Positions 8,768-17,136 of a DNA stretch of 64,000 nt are shown here, in pieces. The stretch comes from Trebonia sp963795335 (lineage in GTDB: Bacteria; Actinomycetota; Actinomycetes; Streptosporangiales; Streptosporangiaceae): the NCBI GenBank assembly GCA_963795335.1, contig CAWCHI010000008.1, forward strand, positions 62,001 through 126,000, written 5' to 3'. The first letter of the stretch is position 1. Each line of letters opens with the position of its first letter. The notes under the pieces were generated by a model. The model saw only the letters and a list, made by a program, of their open reading frames with translations, did no database searches and was not told the origin of the DNA. The position numbers and the translations under genes are program-made.

Positions 8768-10009
8768 ATGTCCGACTACCCGCTCCGCGGCTTCCGTGTC
8801 ATCGAGGTCGCGACGGGCGAGGCGGTGGCGCTCGCCGCCCGGGTGATGGCCGGCTACGGAGCCGACGTGATCAAGGTGGAGCCGCCCGCCGGCGACCCGG
8901 CCCGCCGGACGGGCCCGTTCCCGCCCGGGCATGCCGGGCCGGACGACGGCGCCGCCTGGCACTACTTCAACACCGGGAAGCGCTCGGTCGTGCTCGACCT
9001 CCGCCAGGCGGCGGGGCAGCAGGTGCTGGCCGCCCTCGCGGGCCACGCCCAGCTGCTGCTGACCGACGTCCCGGTCGCCCAGCGCGAGGCCCAGGGCCTG
9101 CTCCGGGAGCAGCTCACGGCGGCCGCGCCGGACCTGTCGGTCGTCTCGGTGACGCCCTACGGCGAAAGTGGGCCCTACGCGGACTGGCTGGCCTCGGAGA
9201 TCACCGAGTTCGCCCTCGGCGGGCAGATGTCGCTGATGGGCGACCCGGACCGGGAACCGCTCAAGGCGTTCCACAACCAGGCCGAGTGCCAGGCCTCACT
9301 GCACGTGCTCGGGGCGGCGCTGGCGGCCCTGCTGGTGACCGCGCGCGGTGGCGACGGCCAGTACGTCGAGCTGTCGGTGCAGGAGGTTCAGGTCAGCGCG
9401 CTGGAGGCGCAGGGCCCGATGGCGTTCAACGGCGACGCGCTGCCGGCCACGCTGCTGCGCATGGGCAACGGCGGGCGGGCGACCTGGAGCCAGTTCGAGT
9501 GCAAGGACGGCTACGTGGGGTGCTTCGTCAACGTGATGAACCTGCCCTCGTTCTTCCGTGCGATCGGTCACCCCGAGCTGCTGAGCAAGTCGCAGGACGA
9601 CGAGTTCCTCCGCGGCGAGGGTTTCAAGCTCGTGCAGGAGTGGTGCGCGGCCCGGACCAAGCAGGAGGTGTACGACACCGCGGTCGAGTTCGGCGCGCCG
9701 ATGTCCTACGTGGCCGAGCCACCCGACATCCTCGCCAACCCCGACATTGCCCGGACCGGCGTCTGGCGTACCGTCGCGCACCCGGTCACCGGCTGGCTGC
9801 GGGTGCCCGGGCCGCCGTTCCGGTCCGACGACATGGCCTTCGACTTCACCCCGGCGCCGTCGCTGGGCGAGCACACCGCCGCCGTCCTCGGTGACGTGAT
9901 CGGGCTGCCAGCAGGCGATCTCCAGCTGACGACCGCCCAGGCGGGCGCGGCCAGCCGGGACGCGGCGACCAACACCGGCGCGCCCACGCGAGGCGGCACG
10001 GCCCGATGA
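8768..10009 (+). CDS. Class III CoA-transferase paralogue lacking catalytic Asp
   Basis: 413 residues; AAGGAG lies 8 bp before ATG. The fold blocks are clear (YPLRGFRVIEVATGEAVALA, YGADVIKVEPPAGDPAR, GGDGQYVELSVQEVQ). At the position of the catalytic Asp the sequence reads KAFHNQAECQASLHVLG, with no Asp, whereas the upstream paralogue has YGDP. A structural or substrate-binding partner role in a heteromeric CoA-transferase is therefore likely. It overlaps the next gene by ATGA. Confidence 0.9.
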   Translation: MSDYPLRGFRVIEVATGEAVALAARVMAGYGADVIKVEPPAGDPARRTGPFPPGHAGPDDGAAWHYFNTGKRSVVLDLRQAAGQQVLAALAGHAQLLLTDVPVAQREAQGLLREQLTAAAPDLSVVSVTPYGESGPYADWLASEITEFALGGQMSLMGDPDREPLKAFHNQAECQASLHVLGAALAALLVTARGGDGQYVELSVQEVQVSALEAQGPMAFNGDALPATLLRMGNGGRATWSQFECKDGYVGCFVNVMNLPSFFRAIGHPELLSKSQDDEFLRGEGFKLVQEWCAARTKQEVYDTAVEFGAPMSYVAEPPDILANPDIARTGVWRTVAHPVTGWLRVPGPPFRSDDMAFDFTPAPSLGEHTAAVLGDVIGLPAGDLQLTTAQAGAASRDAATNTGAPTRGGTAR

Positions 10010-10527
10010 CCACGGCCGAGGTCTACGTCACGCCCGAGATGCGGGCGATCATCGGCCGGCCGTTCCGGGAGATGGTCTCCTTCCCGGTCGCGGCGTCCGA
10101 CATCCGCAAGTGGGCGATCGCGGTCTACTACCCGGAGCTGCCGCCCCGGCTGTACTGGGACGAGGCGTACGCGGCGGGCACGCCCTACGGGGGGATCGTC
10201 GCGCCGGAGGACTTCAACCCGTTCGCGTGGGTGACGGCCGAGCCCGAACTTGCCCCCCGGTCGGAGTCGTTCGACTGGGACTACACCGAGAGCCTGTTCG
10301 GGGTGAAGGGCCCCGGGCTCGGCACCAACCTCAACGCCGGGTCGCAGACCCGCTACGGGCCCCGGATCCGGCCCGGCGACGTCATCCGGTCCAGCTCGCA
10401 CGTGCTGTCCTACACCGAGAAGCAGGGCCGGATGGGGGTCATGCTGCTGACCGTCACCCGCTCGACCTGGGTCAACGCCAAGGGCGAGACGGTGAAGGAA
10501 ACAGACCAGACCTCCATCCGCTACTAG
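10006..10527 (+). CDS. MaoC-like (FAS1-type N-terminal) dehydratase domain protein
   Basis: 173 residues. Hot-dog fold N-terminal-type domain: IGRPFREMVSFPVAASDIRKWAIAVYYP near the N-terminus and GSQTRYGPRIRPGDVI, typical of MaoC_dehydrat_N proteins. The catalytic Asp/His pair of R-hydratases is not visible. The following gene encodes a MaoC protein that has it, so these two probably form a heteromeric hydratase, the ChsH1/ChsH2 arrangement. Start overlaps the upstream stop (ATGA). Confidence 0.85.
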   Translation: MTTAEVYVTPEMRAIIGRPFREMVSFPVAASDIRKWAIAVYYPELPPRLYWDEAYAAGTPYGGIVAPEDFNPFAWVTAEPELAPRSESFDWDYTESLFGVKGPGLGTNLNAGSQTRYGPRIRPGDVIRSSSHVLSYTEKQGRMGVMLLTVTRSTWVNAKGETVKETDQTSIRY

Positions 10528-10555
10528 GCCGCGACCGGCCGCACAAGGAGCGCCG

Positions 10556-10981
10556 ATGCCGTTCTCCGTGGGAGACACGTTCCCGCCGTTCACCCGCGAC
10601 TCCGGGTTCGCGTACTGGAACCGCTACGCGGCCGTCAACGACGAGTTCATCCCGATCCACATGGACGACGAGTCGGGCCGGGCCGCGGGCTACCCGACCG
10701 CGTTTGGCATGGGCAACCTGACCTGGGCCTACCTGCACGTCGCGCTGCACCAGTGGTTCGGCCAGGACGCGCGGGTAGCCGCCGTCGGGGCTCAGTTCCG
10801 CTCTGCCGTCACCCGGGGCAAGCGGGTGGTGATCTCGGGCGAGGTCACCGCGGTGCGCCCCGCCGGTGACAGTGCCAACGGGGAGGGGGCGCTGGACGAG
10901 GTCGACCTCGCCCTGCGGGCCGAGGACCAGGACGGGGCGCTGCTCGCGCCCGGCACCGCGACCGTCGTCGTACGCCGGTAG
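10556..10981 (+). CDS. MaoC-like dehydratase, catalytic subunit
   Basis: 141 residues, preceded by AAGGAG. The hydratase motif YAAVNDEFIPIHMDDE matches the Y-A-x(3)-D-x(2)-P-I-H pattern of R-specific enoyl-CoA hydratases, with Asp and His retained; GYPTAFGMGNL is the conserved hinge after it. Expected to hydrate an enoyl-CoA together with the product of 10006-10527. 22 bp to the next gene. Confidence 0.88.
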   Translation: MPFSVGDTFPPFTRDSGFAYWNRYAAVNDEFIPIHMDDESGRAAGYPTAFGMGNLTWAYLHVALHQWFGQDARVAAVGAQFRSAVTRGKRVVISGEVTAVRPAGDSANGEGALDEVDLALRAEDQDGALLAPGTATVVVRR

Positions 10982-11002
10982 CGGCGGGAAGGGAAGCAGG
11001 CC

Positions 11003-12108
11003 ATGCCGGGCAAGGTTCTCATCGTCGGCGCCAGCGGCCTGGTCGGCGCGGCTGCCATCGACTCGTTCACCGCCGCCGGGGGCTGGGAGGTGGTGGCGGT
11101 GTCGCGCCGCCAGCCCGAGACCGAGTCCGGGGCCCCGTTCGAGCACCTCGCGGTCGACCTGCGCGACCCGGCCGCGTGCCAGGCCGCCTTCGGCACCCTG
11201 GGCGACGTCACCCACCTGGTCTACACGGCGGTGTCGGAGACCCCCGGCCTGATGCCGGGCTGGCGCGACCCGGTCAACATCGAGCGCAACGGCCAGATGT
11301 TCCGCAACGTCCTGGACCCGCTGGCCGACGCCGCGGCCGGGCTCGAGCACGTCAGCCTGCTGCAGGGCACCAAGGCCTACGGCGGGGCGGTGCGGCCGAT
11401 GCGGATCCCCGCGCGGGAGCGGCAGCCGCGGGTGGAGCACCCCAACTTCTACTGGCTCCAGGAGGACTACCTGCGGGAGCAGGCCACCCGGCGGGGATGG
11501 CGCTGGACCATCTTCCGCCCCCAGCTGCATCGTCGGGCCGACCTACGGCGTGGCGATGAACCTGCCCCCGGTCATCGGCGCCTACGCGGCCATCTGCCAG
11601 GCCGAGGGACGGCCGTTCGGGTTCCCCGGCGGCGCCTCCCGGGTGTGGGAGGCGGTCGACACCCGGCTCGTCGCGGGCGCGCTGGTGTGGGCGGCCACCA
11701 GTCCGGCGGCCGCGGGTGAGACGTTCAACCTGACCAACGGCGAGGTCTTCGAGTGGCGCGACCTGTGGCCCGCACTGGCCGAGGTGCTCGGGGTCGAGCC
11801 GGGGCCGGACGAGCCGGTCCGCCTGGCCGAGTTCCTGCCCGACCGGGCCCGGCTGTGGGACGGGATCGTCGCCCGCCAGGGGCTGCGCCCGGTCCCGATG
11901 GCCGAGCTGCTGGGTGAGTCGCACCATTACGCCGACATGTGCTTCGGCTATGGCAGCAGCGACGGCCAGCGCAACCCCGCCTTCGTCAGCACGGTGAAGA
12001 TCAAGCAGGCCGGGTTCACCGAGACGTGGGACACCGAGCTCTCGTTCCGGTACTGGCTCCGGGTGCTGATGGACCGCAAGATCATCCCGGCTCCCTGCCG
12101 GCTCCTGA
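11003..12108 (+). pseudogene. PRISE-type (progesterone 5-beta-reductase/iridoid synthase-like) SDR, frame broken
   Basis: From ATG 11003: KVLIVGASGLVGAAAI (NAD(P) site), then SLLQGTKAYGG, HPNFYWLQEDYL and WRWTIFRPQL, the signature blocks of atypical SDRs of the PRISE family, which reduce activated C=C bonds of enones. Near 11524-11530 one extra base shifts the frame; homology resumes in the next frame as IVGPTYGVAMNLPPVIG and ends at DRKIIPAPC, where the family normally stops. No stop is in that frame; the nearest TGA (12106-12108) is in another one, so the 3' end is uncertain and a second indel is possible. I take 12108 as the end because a strong hairpin follows. Operon context suggests reduction of an unsaturated ring or enoyl intermediate. 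Confidence 0.7.
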
Positions 12109-12192
12109 CCAGCGGCCCGGGCCGTTCTCCCGGGACCTGCGTGACGGAAGTTCCGGGCGATCCCGGGCTGCGCCGATCAGCCCGGATACTCC

Positions 12193-12245
12193 GCGCAGCG
12201 TGGAAAGAAAGCGTCCTGTCCGGACGCTTTTGCTCCGCGCTGCGC
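12193..12245. terminator. Nested hairpin between convergent genes
   Basis: Inner stem of 9 bp (AAAGCGTCC 12208-12216 with GGACGCTTT 12222-12230, 5-nt loop) inside an outer 8-bp stem (GCGCAGCG 12193-12200 with CGCTGCGC 12238-12245). An alternative 11-bp pairing joins 12196-12206 with 12268-12278. Probably a bidirectional terminator for the PRISE gene and the convergent ligase gene. Confidence 0.65.
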
Positions 12246-12362
12246 CGAATTACCGCCCGGCGCAAAGTTTCCACGCTGGGCCCGGCAGGGAGGCGCCGGG
12301 CCTGGGGTGCGGGGACGCGCTCGCAGGCCCGGCGCCTGGTCTCAGCCGGCGGCCGGGGGCGG

Positions 12363-14075
12363 TCAGCCCGTCGCCAGCTCCTGGGCGAGCTGGCGGACCT
12401 CGCGCTTGATGACCTTGCCGGTCGCGGTGCGGGGCAGCTCCTGGTCGGTGAACAAGATCCGCGCGGGCACCTTGAAGTAGGCCAGCTTGGCGCCCACGTG
12501 GGCCTGCAGGTCCTCGGCGGTGGCGGTGGCGTCCGGGTACAGCTCCACCACCGCGACGACCTCCTCCCCCAGCCGCGGGTGCGGCAGCCCGACCACGGAG
12601 GCGACCCGGACGGCCGGGTGGTCGTAGAGGGCTGCCTCGACCTCGCCCGTGTGCACGTTCTCGCCGGCCCGGATGACCACGTCCTTGACCCGGTCGACGA
12701 TGTAGACCCGGCCCTCGTCGTCCAGCCGGGCCACGTCGCCGCTGTGGTGCCAGCCGTCGCTGAACGCGATCGCGGTCGCCTCGGGGTTGTTCCAGTAGCC
12801 GCGGACGATGTTGGGCCCCTTCACCCACAGCTCGCCGCGCTCGCCCTGGGGCTGGTCGCGCCCGTCCTCGTCGACGATGCGGACCTCGTTGACCGGCGTC
12901 GGCCGCCCGACGCTGCTGGGGTGGTCGACGTACTCCTGGCCGCCGATCAGGGTCACCGCCGACGTCGCCTCGGTCATCCCGTAACCAGTGCCGGAGGCGA
13001 CCCGGCCCGCGAACACCTCGTTGATGCGCAGCACCAGCTCGGGCGGTATGGCGGTCGCGCCCATGCCGAAGCTGCGCAGGCTGGACAGGTCCCGCTTGCC
13101 GAACGACGGCGCGTCGAGTACGTCCTGGGCGTGCAGCGGGGTGCCGCCGAAGGCGGTCAGCCGCTCCCGTTCGATGTACTCCAGGGCTTTTTCCGGGTCC
13201 CAGCGGTACATCAGCACGAGCTTGTTACGGGCCGGGAGGCTGATGTAGAGCGAGGACAGCTGGGTGATGTGGAACAGCGGCATGTGCGCGAGCGAGCCGG
13301 GCTGGTTCGCCGCGGTGACCGCGGGCGGGCTGGCCGGCCCCTCCGCCCCGGCCGCGACGGCCGCCGCGGCCCCGCGGGCCTGGCCGTTGAGCAGGTTGGT
13401 GACGTGGTTGCGGTGGCTGTGCACCGCGCCCCGGGAGCGCCCGGTCGTCCCCGACGTGTAGAGGATGGTGCAGTCGTCGTCGGTGTCGATCGCCACGTCG
13501 GGCAAGTCGAGGCCGCGCGGCAGCATCGCGCGGAGCTCGCCCCACGGCAGCACCCCGGGCGCGGTCACGGCGGTGCGGACCGAGATCGTCCGGCGCAGCT
13601 GCCCCAGGCCCGGCAGCAGGTCCGCCAGCCGGGTCAGCCGCTCCTCGTCCACCACGAGGGCGACGGCCCCGCTGTCCTCGAGCCCGTAGCGCAGCTCGTC
13701 GGCCGTCCACCAGGCGTTGAGCGGCACCGCGATGGCGCCGAGGCTGAGCGCGGCCCAGAAGAAGAACACGAACTCCGGGTAGTTGCGCAGCGCCAGGGCG
13801 ACCCGGTCGCCCTGGCCCACGCCGACCTCGGTCCGCAGGTAGTGGGCGAGCCCGGCCACGATGTCGCGGGTCTCGGCGTGGGTGAACCTGTCCTCGTCGT
13901 AGATCAGGTAGACGGTCTCGTCGTCGCCCGGGCGCGCCTCCGCCAGCACCTCGACCAGGGTGCGGGGGCCGCTCTGGTAGGCGCGCGTCGGCACGCCCCG
14001 GATGTTCTGGGTGGCGATCTCGAACGGGCCTCCCGGCCCGGTGATCCGCCGCAATGCCTCTTCGGGGTCTTCCAC
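12363..14075 (-). CDS. AMP-forming acyl-CoA synthetase
   Basis: About 570 residues, ANL superfamily: P-loop TILYTSGTTGRSRGAVHSH, GYGMTEAT, hinge DRVKDVVIRAGENVHTGEVE, and C-terminal Lys in RTATGKVIKRE. It activates a carboxylic acid to its CoA thioester via an acyl-adenylate. Start could be TTG 14081 or GTG 14075; GGGAG lies about 4 bp before the first and 10 bp before the second, so I use 14075. Last gene of the leftward importer operon, about 107 bp after the acyl-CoA dehydrogenase. The long open frame on the opposite strand is antisense noise. Confidence 0.92.
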   Translation of the reverse strand: MEDPEEALRRITGPGGPFEIATQNIRGVPTRAYQSGPRTLVEVLAEARPGDDETVYLIYDEDRFTHAETRDIVAGLAHYLRTEVGVGQGDRVALALRNYPEFVFFFWAALSLGAIAVPLNAWWTADELRYGLEDSGAVALVVDEERLTRLADLLPGLGQLRRTISVRTAVTAPGVLPWGELRAMLPRGLDLPDVAIDTDDDCTILYTSGTTGRSRGAVHSHRNHVTNLLNGQARGAAAAVAAGAEGPASPPAVTAANQPGSLAHMPLFHITQLSSLYISLPARNKLVLMYRWDPEKALEYIERERLTAFGGTPLHAQDVLDAPSFGKRDLSSLRSFGMGATAIPPELVLRINEVFAGRVASGTGYGMTEATSAVTLIGGQEYVDHPSSVGRPTPVNEVRIVDEDGRDQPQGERGELWVKGPNIVRGYWNNPEATAIAFSDGWHHSGDVARLDDEGRVYIVDRVKDVVIRAGENVHTGEVEAALYDHPAVRVASVVGLPHPRLGEEVVAVVELYPDATATAEDLQAHVGAKLAYFKVPARILFTDQELPRTATGKVIKREVRQLAQELATG

Positions 14076-14182
14076 GGTCAATGCTCTCCCGTCGCGACTC
14101 GGGCTGGTGCCGGCCGCGCGCGGACGCGGCGGGCGGGACTGGCCCGCCCGCCGCGCCGCGGTCGCGGCCGGTGATTTCTGGC

Positions 14183-15169
14183 TTAGCTGAACGGCGTGCG
14201 CGGCGCCGTCAGCAGGATCGGCACCAGGTCGGTCTCCGACCCGCCGCCGAGGTTGCTGTAGATCTGCGCCCGCTTCACCAGCACGCCGGCGTCGTGCTCG
14301 GCGGTGACACCGATGCCGCCGTGGTTCTGCACGTTGTCCTCGGCGTTGCGCCGCGCCGCCTGCATCGACAGCAGGTAGGCGGAGGTGCCTTCGAGCAGCC
14401 CGGCCCTCTCCCCGTCCTGCTCGAGCAGCAGCGCCGCGATGAACAGCTCGGCCCGGGCCGAGTGGGCCCGGATCACCATCTCCGCGCAGCGGTGCTTGAC
14501 CGCCTGGAAGGTGCCGATCGGCTTGCCGAACTGCTCGCGGACCTTGGCGTACTCGGCCGACATGTCGGTCGCGGTCTCAGCCACGCCGATCATGTAGGCC
14601 GCCGTCAGCACCCGCAGCCGGGTCAGCAGGCGCGGGTCGCTGACCGAGGCGACCGGCTCGGTCGCGGTGACCCGCGACACGATGGCAGCCTCGTCGCTGC
14701 CGGGCACCTGCGTCGCCGCGGTGATCCGGACGAGCTCGCCGCCCTCGTCGGTCACCCGCACGCCGTACTCGCCTTCGACCGCGTCGACGGTGTGATCGCC
14801 GTTGATCACGCCGGCCCGGGCCGTGCCCGCCATGAACTGGTCCGCGAGGTTGTCCTGGCCCGCCAGGACGGCGATCCTGGTGGCGAGCAGGGTGCCGACC
14901 CAGGGTCCGCGGGCCGGCACCCGGCCCAGCTCGATCAGCACGAGGACCTCGTCGGCGAGGGTGAGCCCGAGCCCGCCGGCCGCCTCGGGCACGCCCAGGC
15001 TGAACAGCCCGAGCTCGGCCAGGGTCTGCCACTTCTTGTCGTCGATCGGCTTGATGCTGCCCTCGACGCAGGCCGCGACCATGTCGGTGCGCGGGAACTC
15101 GGCGGCGGCCGCGCGCGCGACCGTGGCGATGAGCTCTTCCTGCTCGGGGGTGACAGTGAGGTTGATCAT
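14183..15169 (-). CDS. Acyl-CoA dehydrogenase, non-catalytic-type subunit
   Basis: About 328 residues starting MINLTVTPEQEELIATVARA. FAD-binding C-terminal helical domain is clear (EYAKVREQFGKPIGTFQAVKHRCAEM, QNHGGIGVTAEHDAGVLVKRA). At the helix-G position where the neighbour has SFERG, this protein has LLTRLRVLTAAYMIG without Glu, and no YEGTSE Glu either. This matches the beta partner of alpha2-beta2 dehydrogenases such as FadE26-FadE27. Start overlaps the neighbour's stop (ATGA), favouring 1:1 synthesis. Confidence 0.9.
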   Translation of the reverse strand: MINLTVTPEQEELIATVARAAAAEFPRTDMVAACVEGSIKPIDDKKWQTLAELGLFSLGVPEAAGGLGLTLADEVLVLIELGRVPARGPWVGTLLATRIAVLAGQDNLADQFMAGTARAGVINGDHTVDAVEGEYGVRVTDEGGELVRITAATQVPGSDEAAIVSRVTATEPVASVSDPRLLTRLRVLTAAYMIGVAETATDMSAEYAKVREQFGKPIGTFQAVKHRCAEMVIRAHSARAELFIAALLLEQDGERAGLLEGTSAYLLSMQAARRNAEDNVQNHGGIGVTAEHDAGVLVKRAQIYSNLGGGSETDLVPILLTAPRTPFS

Positions 15170-16287
15170 CGCGGCAGCCCCAGTACTCGCTCGCCCAGGA
15201 TGTTCTTCTGGATGTCCTTCGTGCCGCCTGCGATCGTCTGCGGGAACGAGCTGTAGTAGCCCGTGGTCCACTCCGACCGCTCCAGCCCGTCGGCTTGCAT
15301 GACCTCCAGCGACAGGCGCATGAGGCGCTTGCCCAGCTCGCCGTTGAAGACCTGGTTGACGCCCGCGACCAGCTCGCGGCGGCGCCCGTCGGCGATGCCG
15401 TCGTAGCCGAGGGCGTGCACCACCTGAGCTTCGGCCCGCATGCAGGCCAGCTCGTAGGCGAGCCTGCCCTCGAGCAGCCCGCGTGCCTCGGCCAGCCGGA
15501 TGAGCTCCTCGGCCTCGCTCAGGATGAGCAGCCGGCTGGCCAGGTAGCCCAGGCCGCGCTCGAACGAGAGCGTGGTCATCGCGGTCGCCCAGCCGTTGTT
15601 GATCCCGCCGACGACGTTCTTCAGCGGGATGCGGACGTTGTCGTAGAAGCACTCGGCGAAGTGCGCCCCGCCGTTGATCGTCTTGATCGGCCGCACGGTC
15701 AGGCCGGGGGTCTTCATGTCCAGCACCACCCACGAGATCCCGCGGTGCTTGGGCACGTCGGGGTCGGTCCGGCAGAGCAGTTCCTGGTAGTCCGCCAGCA
15801 TGGCGAAGCTGGTCCAGATCTTCTGCCCGTTGACCACCAGCTCGTCGCCCTCGATGACGCCCCGGGTCCGCATGGAGGCCAGGTCGGACCCCGAGCCGGG
15901 CTCGGAGAAGCCCTGGCACCAGGGCGCCTGGCCGGAGATGATCGGCTCCAGGTAGGCCGCCTTCTGCTCCTCGGTGCCGGCCTGGATGATGGTCGGGCCG
16001 GCGTGGCCGAGGGCGACCGTGAAGGCGCCGGTGCCGGGGGCGCCTGCCCGCACGCACTCCTCGAACCAGATCAGCTGCTCGGCGGCGGACAAGCCGCGCC
16101 CGCCGTACTCCTTGGGCCAGGTGACCCCGGCCCAGCCGCCTTCGAACTGGGTCGCCTGCCACGCGCAGTCGAACGCGCGGGCGCCCTGGTCATCGCTCGG
16201 CCGCTTGTCCTTGGGGGTGTTCTCCGACAGCCAGGTCCGGGCTTCCTCGCGGAACTCGTCCAGCTTCTTGTCGTTGACAATTTCCAT
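15166..16287 (-). CDS. Acyl-CoA dehydrogenase, catalytic-type subunit
   Basis: About 373 residues from ATG 16287 (MEIVNDKKLDEFREEARTWL), with GAAGGA upstream; the longer frame to 16422 has no family similarity. FAD/substrate blocks: CQGFSEPGSGSDLA, VVNGQKIWTSFA, and C-terminal IAGGTKDIQKNILGERVLGLPR. Glu in TTLSFERGLGY occupies the helix-G catalytic position used by steroid-type dehydrogenases. Expected to form a heterotetramer with the product of 14183-15169 and oxidise a bulky acyl-CoA. Confidence 0.92.
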   Translation of the reverse strand: MEIVNDKKLDEFREEARTWLSENTPKDKRPSDDQGARAFDCAWQATQFEGGWAGVTWPKEYGGRGLSAAEQLIWFEECVRAGAPGTGAFTVALGHAGPTIIQAGTEEQKAAYLEPIISGQAPWCQGFSEPGSGSDLASMRTRGVIEGDELVVNGQKIWTSFAMLADYQELLCRTDPDVPKHRGISWVVLDMKTPGLTVRPIKTINGGAHFAECFYDNVRIPLKNVVGGINNGWATAMTTLSFERGLGYLASRLLILSEAEELIRLAEARGLLEGRLAYELACMRAEAQVVHALGYDGIADGRRRELVAGVNQVFNGELGKRLMRLSLEVMQADGLERSEWTTGYYSSFPQTIAGGTKDIQKNILGERVLGLPR

Positions 16288-16301
16288 CAGGAATTCCTTC
16301 G

Positions 16302-17111
16302 TCAGATGTCCGGGAACATCGCCTGGAGCGGCGAGCGTGGGGCCTCGCCGATCACCAGGGCCTGCCCGTTGATGAACCGCGCCTCGTCTGAGACCAGCCA
16401 GGACACGTAGCGGCCGATCCACTCCGGCTCGAGCATCTCGGTCGGCGGGCCGGGGTAGGGGCTGCGGGCCGGCGGCTCCTCCCCGCGCTCCTTCATCCGC
16501 TCGAGGGCGTACTCGCGCAGCAGCCGGACCCGCTCGCCGGTGATGCCGCCGGGCACCAGGACGTTGGCGCGGATGCCGTACTGGCGGTTTTCCATCGCGG
16601 TGGTCTGGGTCAAGTTGATGACCGCCGCCTTGGTGGCGCCGTAGCTTGGCCGGTCGGGGAACCCCCGGGTCCCGTTGAGCGAGGAGATGTTGGTGATCAC
16701 GCCCGACCGCTGCGGGATCATCGTCTTGAGCGCCGCCCGGGTGCAGAACATGACGCTGTCCAGGTTGGTCCGGATTGCCCGGTGCCAGCGGTCGGTCGGC
16801 AGCTCGGCGATCGGGCCGGGCGGGTCGATGAAGGCCACCGTGTTCACCAGCACGTCGAGCCGCGGCCCGAAGGCCTCGGTCGCCTTGGCGAACATCGCGT
16901 CGACCTGCTCCTCGTCGGAGACGTCGCAGGTCACCGTGATGACCTCGGCGCCCGCCTTGCGCGCCTCGTCCGCCGATTCGCCCAGGGTGGCCTCGTCGAG
17001 GTCGCAGAACACGAACTTGCCGCCCTCGCTGGCGAGGACGGAGGCGATGCCCCGGCCTGCCCCGCGGCCGGTGCCCGTTACCAGCGACACCCGGTCGCCG
17101 TTGTCAGCCAT
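16302..17111 (-). CDS. SDR family oxidoreductase
   Basis: 269 residues. TGTGRGAGRG cofactor loop, acidic end of beta-2 (FCDLDE) favouring NAD(H), catalytic Ser in ISSLNG, YGATK, and C-terminal FINGQALVIGEA. NNAG is replaced by NTVA. It has the insertion between the active site and C-terminus (EYALERMKERGEEPP) that shapes the pocket in mycofactocin-like and steroid SDRs. 14 bp after its stop the catalytic acyl-CoA dehydrogenase begins. Confidence 0.88.
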   Translation of the reverse strand: MADNGDRVSLVTGTGRGAGRGIASVLASEGGKFVFCDLDEATLGESADEARKAGAEVITVTCDVSDEEQVDAMFAKATEAFGPRLDVLVNTVAFIDPPGPIAELPTDRWHRAIRTNLDSVMFCTRAALKTMIPQRSGVITNISSLNGTRGFPDRPSYGATKAAVINLTQTTAMENRQYGIRANVLVPGGITGERVRLLREYALERMKERGEEPPARSPYPGPPTEMLEPEWIGRYVSWLVSDEARFINGQALVIGEAPRSPLQAMFPDI

Positions 17112-17136
17112 GTGGTTGATCCCTTCTGTTCGCTGC

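Noticed and set aside
11550..14174. 874-residue open frame on the plus strand
   Set aside because: Only its first part (to about 12108) has homology (PRISE-type reductase); the rest is Arg/Gly-rich antisense of the acyl-CoA synthetase gene and crosses a strong hairpin.
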